From positions 1 to 64,000 of the forward strand of contig CAMYLR010000021.1 of NCBI GenBank assembly GCA_947259315.1: a DNA stretch of 64,000 nucleotides. The letters run 5' to 3'. The position numbers and the translations under genes are program-made. The stretch is from an uncultured Gemmatimonadales bacterium. Lineage in GTDB: Bacteria > Gemmatimonadota > Gemmatimonadetes > JACCXV01 > JAHWKZ01. The notes beneath the pieces were generated by a model. That model ran no database searches. It was not told the DNA's origin and saw nothing but the letters and a program-made list of their open reading frames with translations. This document shows, piece by piece, positions 42,927 through 51,496 of this stretch (the first letter of the stretch is position 1; the number at the start of each line of letters is the position of its first letter).

Positions 42927-43853
42927 ATGCTCAACATCAAGAAAGTCCTGATGCCGACGGATCTGTCGGTATGCGCTGAGCACGGAATGCGACAGGCGGT
43001 GCTGTGGTGCGAGCGATACGATGCCGAGCTTCACATCTTCCACGTCGTCGCGGATACCGAGCCAGGCTCTGTCAAAGAGAAGAAGGACCGGGCCAGGACC
43101 GCGCTGGCAGATCACATCGAGCGGTACGAACCGTTCGGCTTCAAGACCAAGCTCGAGCTCCGGTTCGGGGGTCCAGCCGCGAAGCAGATCGCCGAGTACG
43201 TAACCGAGGAGTCGATCGACCTCGTCGTCATGGGCACGCATTGCCGGACCGGGCTATCGGGGATCTTCATGGGAAGCGTGGCCGAGAACGTGGTCCGGGA
43301 CGCGCCGTGTCCGGTGCTCGTCGTCCCGATGCACGAACGCGAACTGGGCGAAACACCACCGTCCCGAATTCTCGTGCCGGTGGATTTCTCGGACTGGTCC
43401 CACAACGCCGTTGGCTACGCCAAGACGATCGCCGAAGCACACGGCGCGAAGATCTTGCTTCTGCACGTTATCGAGGACGTCGTGCTGCCGGACTTCTACC
43501 TCGCCGCCGGTAGTGCGTTGTTCCTGCAAGAGCCAGAGATACGACGCAAGTCCGAAGAGCGTCTGAAGACGCTGTTTAGCAGCGCAAGCGGACCCGATGT
43601 CCCGATGGAAGCCTACGTCATCAATGGCCGCGCCGCGCTCGACATCGCAGGATTCGCGGAAGAGAAAGACGTCGACTTCATCGTGCTCCCGACGAGTGGG
43701 CTCAGCGGGATCAACCGATTGCTCATCGGCAGCGTCGCCGAGAAAGTCGTCCGTCGGGCTGTCTGCCCGGTGTTGACGCTCAAGCCATTTGGACACCAGC
43801 TGATCGACACCGCGGCAACTCAGACAAAAACCCCGGCGGAGGTTTCATCATGA
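42927..43853 (+). CDS. Tandem universal stress protein (two UspA domains)
   Basis: A 308-residue protein with two UspA folds. The first has KVLMPTDLSVCAEHG and VVMGTHCRTGLSGIFMGSVAENVVRDAPCPVLVV; the second has RILVPVDFSDWSHNAVGYAK and FIVLPTSGLSGINRLLIGSVAEKVVRRAVCPVLTL. Both end segments carry the G-2x-G-9x-G(S/T)-like ATP-binding pattern. UspA proteins support survival in hypoxia, starvation and redox stress. A very good Shine-Dalgarno (GGGAGGAGG) suggests high expression. It overlaps the DUF5335 gene as ATGA. Confidence 0.93.
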   Translation: MLNIKKVLMPTDLSVCAEHGMRQAVLWCERYDAELHIFHVVADTEPGSVKEKKDRARTALADHIERYEPFGFKTKLELRFGGPAAKQIAEYVTEESIDLVVMGTHCRTGLSGIFMGSVAENVVRDAPCPVLVVPMHERELGETPPSRILVPVDFSDWSHNAVGYAKTIAEAHGAKILLLHVIEDVVLPDFYLAAGSALFLQEPEIRRKSEERLKTLFSSASGPDVPMEAYVINGRAALDIAGFAEEKDVDFIVLPTSGLSGINRLLIGSVAEKVVRRAVCPVLTLKPFGHQLIDTAATQTKTPAEVSS

Positions 43854-44197
43854 CAGGCAGCGTAACGACAACGCTCGCTCGGCCACAGTGGGCCCGAGAA
43901 TTAGAGCGGTTTAGCGAACGCAACGCTGGACGGACGACGATCCTGGAAGTCGATGAAGCCGACCTCGGGGCTCAAGAGGTTCTCCGCTTACAGCTGGCCG
44001 GGGTGTCGTACGATCATGCCAACGATGAAATCGAGATCATGTTTGGGGGCTTTGTCGATCCCGGACAACACATGACCCACGTCATCCGCGGCGTGAGCGA
44101 GATCGATCGGTTGACTTCGAGCGACAGCCACGATGCGGCGCTTCGGGTAGTCACCGCGGCGGGACAGACCCTACTGCGGTTCCCAACTCAAGAATAG
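43850..44197 (+). CDS. DUF5335 family protein
   Basis: A 115-residue soluble protein matching DUF5335 (WARELERFSERNAGRTTILEVDEADLGAQE, LQLAGVSYDHANDEIEIMFGG, HMTHVIRGVSEID). Function unknown. Its start overlaps the UspA stop, so it belongs to the same operon; DUF5335 genes often accompany stress proteins. No signal peptide. Confidence 0.8.
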   Translation: MTGSVTTTLARPQWARELERFSERNAGRTTILEVDEADLGAQEVLRLQLAGVSYDHANDEIEIMFGGFVDPGQHMTHVIRGVSEIDRLTSSDSHDAALRVVTAAGQTLLRFPTQE

Positions 44198-44228
44198 CCA
44201 AGCGAGCGGCCGTATATTTGGACGCCAA

Positions 44229-44972
44229 GTGTCGATCAGCGTCCTAACGGTATTCCTCTACGCACTCGCGACCGCGCTCGCGACCGGTCTCGGAGCGCTC
44301 CCGTTCGCGCTCGTACGCCAGCCCACGAGAAGCTGGCTCGGGATTTCCAACGCCATCGCCGCTGGACTGATGTTGGCAGCCAGCGCCGGTCTCTTTCGAG
44401 AGGGATTCGCCTACGGCGTGTCGCAGGTGTTGGTGGGCGCCGCTCTCGGCGTCGGGTTTATCGTGTTGACCGGCCGCTGGCTCAAGAACGATCACGGACT
44501 GAGGATCGGCAAGCTAAAGGGCGTAGACGCCCGCAAAGCGCTTCTGATCATCGGCGTCATGACCCTCCACTCGGCGACCGAAGGCATCGGCGTAGGGGTG
44601 TCGTTCGGGGGCGGCATGGCACTGGGCATTTTCATCACCGTGGCGATCGCGGTGCACAACATCCCCGAGGGGTTGGCGATCAGTCTGGTCCTGGTCCCGC
44701 GCGGGGAGTCGGTCTCACGGGCGGCGGCCTGGAGCGTGTTCTCGAGTCTTCCACAGCCGATCCTGGCGGTACCCGCGTTTCTGTTCGTTGCCGCGTTTGA
44801 GCCCTTCTTGCCCTACGGGCTCGGGTTTGCCGGTGGGGCGATGATCTGGATGGTCTTAGCGGAGCTCATTCCCGACGCACTCGAGGATGCGCCGATCATC
44901 TCTGTGGTCATTACCGTGCTGACGTCGATCCTGGCGATGCTCGCTTTTCAAGCCGTGCTGCGTGGGTCATAA
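44229..44972 (+). CDS. ZIP family metal transporter
   Basis: A 247-residue inner-membrane protein with about eight helices. The metal-binding helix IV/V motifs are HSATEGIGVGVSFGGG and AVHNIPEGLAISLVLVPRGES. ZIP transporters bring zinc, iron or other divalent metals into the cytoplasm. GTG start at 44229, 31 bp after the DUF5335 gene, so co-transcription with the stress operon is possible. Its end overlaps the convergent nosY end by 6 bp. Confidence 0.9.
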   Translation: MSISVLTVFLYALATALATGLGALPFALVRQPTRSWLGISNAIAAGLMLAASAGLFREGFAYGVSQVLVGAALGVGFIVLTGRWLKNDHGLRIGKLKGVDARKALLIIGVMTLHSATEGIGVGVSFGGGMALGIFITVAIAVHNIPEGLAISLVLVPRGESVSRAAAWSVFSSLPQPILAVPAFLFVAAFEPFLPYGLGFAGGAMIWMVLAELIPDALEDAPIISVVITVLTSILAMLAFQAVLRGS

Positions 44973-45779
44973 AGCTCGGGCTGAGAAAAGCTTCTTCCCG
45001 GCTAGGAGGCCTCCCACACACCAACCGACCATCGAGGCTCCAGCCAGCGCCACCACCCCGGCCTGGCCGAATCGGCCGAGCAAGGCCTGGCCAACCGCGC
45101 CGAGCGAAGTCGCATCTGGATCCATGATCGTGATCCCCGCCAGTCGATACGCCTCGATCGGGTTGATGACCGCCCACACCTGGAGCAACGTCGGTTGCAG
45201 TCCCCATTGCACGAACGAGCTCATGATGCCCAGCGTGCCCAACCCCAGGAGAATCAGCCACACCGTCAGGCCGATACTCGTCGCGCGCGTCCGCGATCCC
45301 GTAAATGACGAGACGAGCAGGCCGATCGATACGAACGCGGCGGCGAGCAGCAACGACAGCGCCAACAAACCGAAGATCAACACGCCCGGGACACCTCGCG
45401 CCAGGGCGACCACGCCCGTGATCCCGAGTCCGATCAGCACCGAGATCAACACCGCGGTCGCGACACCCAGCCACTTGCTCGCAAACACTTGTGACGCGGT
45501 GACCGGCTGAGCCAAGATGTAGTCCAACGTTCCCGTCTCGCGCTCGCCGGAGATCGCTACCACGGCCGGAATGATCGCCATCAGCGGGACAAAAACCAGC
45601 GCAAGGTGCATCAGGCCGGCCAGCGAGCGGGCGAAGCCCCGGTACCCCAGGACCATCACGTCGGACTGACCGAACAACATGAGCAACAGCCCGGCGCTCG
45701 CGAACGCCACCGCGTTGACGACGAACCAGTAACGACGAATTGCGTCTCGGATCTCTCGGCGTACGAGCGGCCCGATCAT
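44967..45779 (-). CDS. nosY: ABC transporter permease NosY
   Basis: A 270-residue membrane protein with six helices, of the ABC-2 type used in nitrous oxide reductase maturation. Seen: FVPLMAIIPAVVAISGERETGTLDYILAQPVTASQVFASKW, the coupling region typical of NosY, and a C-terminal helix block. With NosF and NosD it delivers a sulfur species and copper for building the CuZ centre of NosZ. It overlaps nosF as ATGA and is the last gene of the nos operon. Confidence 0.9.
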   Translation of the reverse strand: MIGPLVRREIRDAIRRYWFVVNAVAFASAGLLLMLFGQSDVMVLGYRGFARSLAGLMHLALVFVPLMAIIPAVVAISGERETGTLDYILAQPVTASQVFASKWLGVATAVLISVLIGLGITGVVALARGVPGVLIFGLLALSLLLAAAFVSIGLLVSSFTGSRTRATSIGLTVWLILLGLGTLGIMSSFVQWGLQPTLLQVWAVINPIEAYRLAGITIMDPDATSLGAVGQALLGRFGQAGVVALAGASMVGWCVGGLLAGKKLFSARAL

Positions 45780-46516
45780 CGGTCGCCCGCGGGTTGATCG
45801 GCGGCCGTCAAGAAACGCTTGACGACCTGCTCCAACTCCCGCCCGCCGATGGTGCCGCGCGCGTCGGTGCCGTTGGAGTCATCCAGCGGGCCGTCAAAGA
45901 CGATCCCCCCCCGATGCAGAATGATCAATCGGTCGGCGATCGACTCTGCCTCCTCCAAGCGATGCGTAGCCAGCACCATGCCGCGATCTCCATTGACGTC
46001 TGCCAAGTGCTCGATGAACTCGCGTCTGGAGCCCGGGTCGAGACCCGCCGTCGGTTCATCCAGCAACAGCACCGCGGAGTCTGCCGCCAGCGCCAGGGCC
46101 AGATACGCCTTCTGCAGCATCCCGCCCGAGAGCTGTCGCATCGGCTTGTCCGCATAGACGTCCAGGGCGAGCCCAAGATCCGATAGCCGCGACGCGACGC
46201 TGGCCGGATCGACATCACGGATGGCACCAAAAAGATCCAGGAATGCGCTCAGGGACAGATCGAAGACCGGAGGCATCTGAGGGACGTACGCCAAGCGCTG
46301 CCGGACTGCGCGGCCGCTCGACTTGACGTCCAGACCGTCGATCGTGAGTCGGCCCTCGAAGCCGACCAATCCCAGCATGCACTTGAGAAGGGTCGTTTTC
46401 CCGGCGCCGTTGGAGCCCAACACGGCGACGCGCTCCCCGTCGCCGATCTCGAGATCGATCGCCTCCAGAATTGTGTGTTTTCCGTACCGCTTGGTGAGCT
46501 GATTGGCCTGGATCAT
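45776..46516 (-). CDS. nosF: ABC transporter ATPase NosF
   Basis: A 246-residue ATPase with Walker A (GSNGAGKTTLLKCMLG), Q-loop (YVPQMPPVFDLSLSAF), signature (RQLSGGMLQK) and Walker B ([18 protein letters not shown]). It powers NosY in maturation of the CuZ cluster. The identification rests on these motifs plus its place between nosD and nosY, overlapping both by 4 bp. Confidence 0.92.
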   Translation of the reverse strand: MIQANQLTKRYGKHTILEAIDLEIGDGERVAVLGSNGAGKTTLLKCMLGLVGFEGRLTIDGLDVKSSGRAVRQRLAYVPQMPPVFDLSLSAFLDLFGAIRDVDPASVASRLSDLGLALDVYADKPMRQLSGGMLQKAYLALALAADSAVLLLDEPTAGLDPGSRREFIEHLADVNGDRGMVLATHRLEEAESIADRLIILHRGGIVFDGPLDDSNGTDARGTIGGRELEQVVKRFLTAADQPAGDR

Positions 46517-47907
46517 CGGTCACGACCTCGATCCACGACGACCCCCCATATCAGCAGCATCGCGCCGAGCGTCATCGCCGCTACCACCACGCTCCAGCGG
46601 CCACCAACGGCATCCTCCCTGCCGATTCCAACGGGTTGTTGTGCCATAGTCGCTCTCCACGGATCGAGTGCCGACGCGTTCAGCCTCGGCGCACTATCCA
46701 CGACCATCGGGATCGGTCGGAGCAGCGGAAAGAATCGCATCGCCCGATCGAGCATCGACAGTGCCGGGCTTCCAGAAAAGAACCGCAGATCCGGGTGTCG
46801 ACTCAGCAGTTCGTCCGAGAAACGCACGTGGGAGAACGGAGTGTCTCCTATGCCATCGCCGTCTTCGTCAAACCCGACGTACTCACTCCAGTAGTTCTGC
46901 GCCCATTGGTTCTGTGCGACCTGTTCCCGAGCTCCACCGGCGACGCCCACCGGACGACCATTGGCAGAGAACGCGTTATCGACAAAGCGATTATTGGCGA
47001 CCGCGGGTAGCAATCGAACGGCCATCCCGTTGTACGCGAACGCATTGTCCCGGAACTCGTTGGGCATGTTCGCGCTACGCGGCGAGTTGTCGAGGTGAAC
47101 GCCGACCGCGTTCTTCAGTATCAGGTTGTCGCTCACCGAAACGCGATCGGCATCTTTGAGCCCAAGCCCCATACCGGTCGCTCCTCGGGCCCCAGCAAAC
47201 ACGTTTCCGCTCAGTTGTAGATGCGTCGAGTACATCAGAAACGCCCCCACCTGGTTACCGGCCAACCAGTTGTCCTCGACCATGCTGTAGTTGCTGTACA
47301 TATAGTGGAGACCATAGCGCCCGTCGAAAACCCGGTTGCCGCGCATCGACAAGCTGTCAGAAAAGTACACCACCAAGTCGCGGGCTTGTCGAACGTCGTT
47401 GTCGAGAACTTGAGTTCCGGCGCTGTACCAAAGACGGATACCATCTCCCCGCCGGGCCAGAGCGAGTGGCTTGCCGACAACGCGGTTACCGGCGACCAGT
47501 GACCCTGGAGCTTGTTTGACGTAGACGCCGTACAACACGTCATCCAGCTGGTTGTCGACGATTCGGGACGGCCCGGCGCGCACCATGAGGCCCGAATCCT
47601 CACCGTCGACGTCGTCGCCCGAGCTCCGGATGACAAAACCTGAGATCGAGATCGGCGCCAGCGCCTCGATCACGTGGCCGTGGCCGCCGCCATCGATGAT
47701 CGGCCACGCTTCGCCGATCAGGACGACCGGGCGATCGATGACGAGCCGCTCTCGGTAATTGCCGGGGGCGACGGTGATCGTGTCGCCGGAACTGGCAACC
47801 GCGAGAGCCTCGTTGATCGTGGAAAAGGGAGCTTGGGGTCCGACGCGCAACTCTTGGCTGGCCGGTAGAAGAGTCGGCCATAGGAGCAACAACAGCAGCG
47901 TCCGCAT
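46513..47907 (-). CDS. nosD: NosD, periplasmic copper-processing beta-helix protein
   Basis: A 464-residue exported protein (signal: MRTLLLLLLWPTLLPASQ) with a right-handed beta-helix of parallel repeats (GFVIRSSGDDVDGEDSGLMVRAGPSRIVDNQLDDVLYGVYV; IQ/N-rich turns follow) and the NosD features YSDSLSMRGNRVFDGRYGLHYMYSNYSMVEDN and AQNYWSEYVGFDEDGDGIGD. A C-terminal helix may anchor it. It supplies copper or sulfur to NosZ together with NosFY. ATG at 47907 with GAGG upstream is preferred to the TTG at 47922 that overlaps the previous stop. Confidence 0.9.
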   Translation of the reverse strand: MRTLLLLLLWPTLLPASQELRVGPQAPFSTINEALAVASSGDTITVAPGNYRERLVIDRPVVLIGEAWPIIDGGGHGHVIEALAPISISGFVIRSSGDDVDGEDSGLMVRAGPSRIVDNQLDDVLYGVYVKQAPGSLVAGNRVVGKPLALARRGDGIRLWYSAGTQVLDNDVRQARDLVVYFSDSLSMRGNRVFDGRYGLHYMYSNYSMVEDNWLAGNQVGAFLMYSTHLQLSGNVFAGARGATGMGLGLKDADRVSVSDNLILKNAVGVHLDNSPRSANMPNEFRDNAFAYNGMAVRLLPAVANNRFVDNAFSANGRPVGVAGGAREQVAQNQWAQNYWSEYVGFDEDGDGIGDTPFSHVRFSDELLSRHPDLRFFSGSPALSMLDRAMRFFPLLRPIPMVVDSAPRLNASALDPWRATMAQQPVGIGREDAVGGRWSVVVAAMTLGAMLLIWGVVVDRGRDR

Positions 47908-47918
47908 GGAAGCGATCC

Positions 47919-48521
47919 TCAACTCGCCGCGCGTCGCCGCCGTACTAGCTCGTAGATCAATATGATCGGTCCCAGCGCTCCGGCGAGCAGCATGATCATC
48001 CCACCGGCAGCCGGGTAACTGGTGACCTCAAACTGCCCGATGCTCGTGACACCGAGGAACTTTGGCGTGAACGGATCGATCGTGAGCGGTGCCCCGGAGG
48101 CGAGTCCCTGACCAAACCGTGTCAGCCAGGTCTGAAAATCGAACATCATCACCGCGCCAAACACCGAGAAGTCGATGTAACCGATGGCAGCGATCGGCAT
48201 CCGCCCGACCAGCGCGGCCAGAACCGCGAAACCTAGAAACCGGAGAATGAAGAACGGGATAAAGATGAACTCGCGAAACTCGTCCGGCTCGATCTCCGCC
48301 ATCCCGATGTAGTGATTCAGGATGTTGATCTCCTGAAGGTCACCGGCCAGTTCGTGCGAGTAGATCTTGAGCTCCAAGCCCTGCGGGTACTGCGGAGCAT
48401 TGAGCCCGATGTTCCATACCGGCAGAAAGAGACACGGAATCAGCGCCAGCGCCACCACCAACAGAGCCACGCGGCTGGCCCGTGAGATGTCGCCCCGGAA
48501 AAACTCCGTTATGTCTGTCAA
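47919..48521 (-). CDS. NosB-like polytopic membrane protein
   Basis: A 200-residue membrane protein with about four to five helices (VALLVVALALIPCLFLPVW, FIPFFILRFLGFAVLAALVG, GGMIMLLAGALGPIILIYELV). Clade II nos clusters typically have a membrane protein gene, nosB, near nosZ and nosD; position and topology here fit that, although I cannot confirm homology by eye. The loop LKIYSHELAGDLQEINILNHYIGM contains histidines that might bind metal. It overlaps the CBS gene by 4 bp. Confidence 0.75.
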   Translation of the reverse strand: MTDITEFFRGDISRASRVALLVVALALIPCLFLPVWNIGLNAPQYPQGLELKIYSHELAGDLQEINILNHYIGMAEIEPDEFREFIFIPFFILRFLGFAVLAALVGRMPIAAIGYIDFSVFGAVMMFDFQTWLTRFGQGLASGAPLTIDPFTPKFLGVTSIGQFEVTSYPAAGGMIMLLAGALGPIILIYELVRRRRAAS

Positions 48522-48943
48522 ATCACGCCTGCGACCTCGGCGCGAACGAGCGCAGAGGCCGTTCCGAGAACCCTCCCCAAGTGGATAAGGATGTCATCCA
48601 GCGAAACCACTCCGATGAGCTCGTCATCATCATCAACGATCGGGATGCGCCGAACACCGTGCGCCTCCATGCGCTCCAGACATTGCTCGACGTCAACGTT
48701 GGCCGACAAACAAAGCGGCATGCGCGTCATGACCGACGATACGGGCGCCTCCAACGAACCGTGCCCGTCAGTGCCCACCCGCAAAACGATGTCGCGATCC
48801 GTCAGAATCCCGATCACCTTGTTGTCTTCGACGACAACCACTGAGCCGACGTCCCGGTCTTTCATGATTTGAGCTGCGTCAGCCACCGTATCGTTTTGAC
48901 AGACAGTAGCCGCGGAACGTGTAATCAGGTTCTCGATAAGCAT
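48518..48943 (-). CDS. CBS-domain pair protein within the nos operon
   Basis: A 141-residue protein of two CBS motifs (VADAAQIMKDRDVGSVVVVEDNKVIGILTDRDIV and LEAPVSSVMTRMPLCLS...VRRIPIVDDDDELIGVVSLDDIL). Strong Shine-Dalgarno (AAAGGAGG). It lies between nosZ (16 bp upstream) and the NosB-like gene, with a 4-bp overlap to the latter, so it is clearly part of the operon. A nucleotide-sensing protein is not a standard part of nos clusters; it may tune N2O respiration to energy state, which is inference. Confidence 0.88.
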   Translation of the reverse strand: MLIENLITRSAATVCQNDTVADAAQIMKDRDVGSVVVVEDNKVIGILTDRDIVLRVGTDGHGSLEAPVSSVMTRMPLCLSANVDVEQCLERMEAHGVRRIPIVDDDDELIGVVSLDDILIHLGRVLGTASALVRAEVAGVI

Positions 48944-48959
48944 CTCAAACCCTCCTTTG

Positions 48960-50906
48960 CTACTTCACCAACAGGTACCCCGCCATCTCGAGGTGAAGCG
49001 CGGAGCAAAACTCGGTGCAGTAGAACGGGAAGACACCTGCCCGATCAGCGACAAATCGAACGGTCTGCGTCTCCCCCGGTTCGAGGCTCAGATTCACGTT
49101 GTGCTTATCGATCGCGAATCCGTGCGTCGCATCCTGAGCTAGCTCGATGTTGGTGATGTGCAGCACCACCTCGTCACCCCTGTTCACGGTGATGTGCTCG
49201 GGGGTGAAATGACTCCGGATGGCGGTCATGAAGACGTGCACCTCGTTACCACGGCGCTCGATCCGCTCATCTCCGGCCAACGGCGCTGATTCCGCCTTGG
49301 CCATCGTGTGCGGATCCCAACCGACCTCCGGATACGTGGTCCAGACGTTGAGCTTGTCGGCCTTGATGATCTGCGCGTAATGCGGCTCACCTATGCCGAT
49401 CGGTGAGTCGTAGAGCAGCGCCATCTCCGGCCCGCTGATATCGACGAGCTGGAAGTTCTGTGGGTGGAGCGGTCCAACCGGGTGGAAGCGGTCGATGGCC
49501 CACTTGTTGAGCGACACGAGATAGCCCCCGTCGGGCGACTTCGTATCGCCTTCCGCGGTAGCGATGTGTCCAACGTTGTAGTGAACCTCCTGTTTCTCGA
49601 GCAGCTCGAGCGTCTCGTAGTTCCACTTGGCAACCGCCGATTCGAGGAACAAGCTGGTGAACGCCATTCCGTCGGGGGCGTACTGCGTGTGGAGCGGTCC
49701 AAGCCCCAGCTCCAGTTGGCCTTCGATAACGGCGTCAAAGTCGAGGATCGGGACCCCGTATTCGTCCTCGCCCGAGAACTGGCTGTTGGCGATGGCGGCT
49801 TGGATCTTCTCCCACGAGTAGACGGTGGCGTGCGGATCCAGCTTGCCGCTGACGACCATCTTCGTGCCGTCTGGTGTTACGTCGATCCCATGCGGGCTCT
49901 TGGGCTCAGGCACGAAGTACAGCAACCCTTCGGACACGGCGGTCGCCATCGGGATCACCCGACGCCCCTGGATCGTAACCGTCTTGCCCGGCTGAGCGGC
50001 TACATCCGCTGCCTGCTCCCAGTTGATGATGGCGAGGTAGTCCATGTCGTTCTGTGATACCCCGGCTTCGAACGGCGGATTGCCGGACTCGATCCCACCC
50101 GTCGCCATCTCGGTGTTGAACGAGTTGAGGAACATCCACCCGGCCGACGGACCCTTGCCTGCATCAGACAGATCCTGCCAATACGGAGGCAGTTCGATCG
50201 AGAACGACTGATCGAGGTCGATCCGGCCGCGCTCGCGATCGAACTTGAACAGCGTCACCGCACCACGGTACTTGTCCTTGTACTCGTCCAAGCTTGCGTA
50301 GCTCCCGTCGAGCGGCGCCGCGTACTGTGACGCTTCGATCACGTACTCGGTGTTCGGTGTGACAAATGCACCACCGTGGTTGGAACCCATCAATGGGTCG
50401 GTCACGATCTGCTTGGTTTCCATGTCGCGCAGGTCGATCACCGCGATCCGAGGGTTGGCCTTATCGTTGATGAACAGGAACTGCCCGTCGTAGTCGCCAT
50501 CCGTCTCGGACAACGCGGGGTGATGCGTGTCGCCCCATGTGATCTCGTGACCCGACATCTCGCCCGAGGCCATGAGCTCTTTGTGTTCCTCGGCGCCGTA
50601 CCCATATCCCTGCCAGGGCTCGGGTGTGAAGACCCCGATGACCTTCAGAAGTCGCATCGACGGTATCCCGATGACCAAGACCTGACCCGAGTGTCCGCCC
50701 GAGGAGAACATGAGATACTCGTCCATACGGCCAGTCGGGACGTACGTCTTGGCGGCAGCCAACACATCGGCTTCGCTCAACTCGCGAGCCTCGGCGACAC
50801 CGCCCACAGACGTCGTGTCAACGCCAGCACGACACGCGCTGAGGCCTACAAAAGCCACCGCCGCGAGAACCAGTGCGAGGTGAGAACGACTACCGATCCG
50901 CTTCAT
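48960..50906 (-). CDS. nosZ: Nitrous oxide reductase, clade II (Sec-type), predicted lipoprotein
   Basis: A 648-residue periplasm-facing enzyme that reduces N2O to N2. N-terminal seven-bladed propeller for CuZ (ligand-type motifs DTHHPALSETDGDYDG and GSNHGGA) and C-terminal cupredoxin for CuA (FPFYCTEFCSALHLEMAGY). The N-terminus has no twin-arginine motif, as expected for clade II; instead it has a Sec-type signal ending FVGLSAC, a good lipobox with Cys25, implying membrane tethering. ATG at 50906 overlaps the cytochrome c stop as ATGA; the ORF-track start 17 codons earlier is inside that gene. No nosR or nosL is nearby; lack of nosR fits clade II. Confidence 0.96.
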   Translation of the reverse strand: MKRIGSRSHLALVLAAVAFVGLSACRAGVDTTSVGGVAEARELSEADVLAAAKTYVPTGRMDEYLMFSSGGHSGQVLVIGIPSMRLLKVIGVFTPEPWQGYGYGAEEHKELMASGEMSGHEITWGDTHHPALSETDGDYDGQFLFINDKANPRIAVIDLRDMETKQIVTDPLMGSNHGGAFVTPNTEYVIEASQYAAPLDGSYASLDEYKDKYRGAVTLFKFDRERGRIDLDQSFSIELPPYWQDLSDAGKGPSAGWMFLNSFNTEMATGGIESGNPPFEAGVSQNDMDYLAIINWEQAADVAAQPGKTVTIQGRRVIPMATAVSEGLLYFVPEPKSPHGIDVTPDGTKMVVSGKLDPHATVYSWEKIQAAIANSQFSGEDEYGVPILDFDAVIEGQLELGLGPLHTQYAPDGMAFTSLFLESAVAKWNYETLELLEKQEVHYNVGHIATAEGDTKSPDGGYLVSLNKWAIDRFHPVGPLHPQNFQLVDISGPEMALLYDSPIGIGEPHYAQIIKADKLNVWTTYPEVGWDPHTMAKAESAPLAGDERIERRGNEVHVFMTAIRSHFTPEHITVNRGDEVVLHITNIELAQDATHGFAIDKHNVNLSLEPGETQTVRFVADRAGVFPFYCTEFCSALHLEMAGYLLVK

Positions 50907-51388
50907 TGACTGGCTCCTTTCACGCCTTTGGACGATTCCAACCGGACGTGTTCCCACATCGGCACGACCTCGTCCTGGGCGACATTCATGTTCGTCATCG
51001 GGGTTGCGTACTCGGCGAATAGCCGCCGAGCCTCGGGGTCATTCTGGATCATTGAGTCGGGGTACATGACCATGTGATAGAACCACTCGAATTCTCGTCG
51101 ATCGGTGACCCCCGCCAGGTCAGGTCCAACCAGTCGGCCACCGCCGATCGTGTGGCACGCCACACAGCCACGCTCTTTGAACAGTTGCGCCCCTCTGGAT
51201 GCCAACTGTTCATCGATCGGTCCCTGCGGCGCACGGACGGGTAAACCCGCGGTCTCCGCCACCGCGGCCGAGTCCCCTGCCGATGGGCCGGGTTGCTCTT
51301 CGGTTTCAGCCGTGCCGCACGCCGCGAGGGATAAGGACCCGATGATCAGTAGCACCAGGCCGCCAAATGCAATTGTCTGTTTTCGCAT
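50903..51388 (-). CDS. Lipoprotein monohaem cytochrome c, likely electron donor to NosZ
   Basis: A 161-residue cytochrome with a lipoprotein signal (IGSLSLAAC, Cys24), an acidic linker, and one haem site (RGCVACHTIGGGRLVGPDL) with a probable axial methionine in YATPMTNMN. The tight ATGA overlap with nosZ points to it as the direct electron donor. Start at 51388 removes 34 unsupported codons from the ORF track. Operator-like site C lies 85-103 bp upstream. Confidence 0.92.
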   Translation of the reverse strand: MRKQTIAFGGLVLLIIGSLSLAACGTAETEEQPGPSAGDSAAVAETAGLPVRAPQGPIDEQLASRGAQLFKERGCVACHTIGGGRLVGPDLAGVTDRREFEWFYHMVMYPDSMIQNDPEARRLFAEYATPMTNMNVAQDEVVPMWEHVRLESSKGVKGASQ

Positions 51389-51472
51389 GCCGGTTGGTAT
51401 CGTAGCGAGGTCGCTTGTGAACGTCTGTCGGGAGGGCCCTAGAGTAGGGTGTGGAGAAACACAAGCCGCGCT

Positions 51473-51491
51473 TGCGGGGAGTTTCCCCACA
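51473..51491 (-). promoter_or_regulatory. Putative operator site C (upstream of cytochrome c-nosZ)
   Basis: TGCGGGGAGTTTCCCCACA on the plus strand, which is TGTGGGGAAACTCCCCGCA on the nos strand: a nearly perfect palindrome, GTGGGGA-AA-CTCCCCGC. It lies between the stop of the response regulator gene and the cytochrome c start. It matches site B (52202-52220) at 15 of 19 positions. Confidence 0.55.
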
Positions 51492-51496
51492 GACCC

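Noticed and set aside
48960-50906. Clade I (Tat-exported) NosZ
   Set aside because: No twin-arginine motif in the signal peptide, and the operon has a NosB-like membrane protein and no nosR, which fit clade II.
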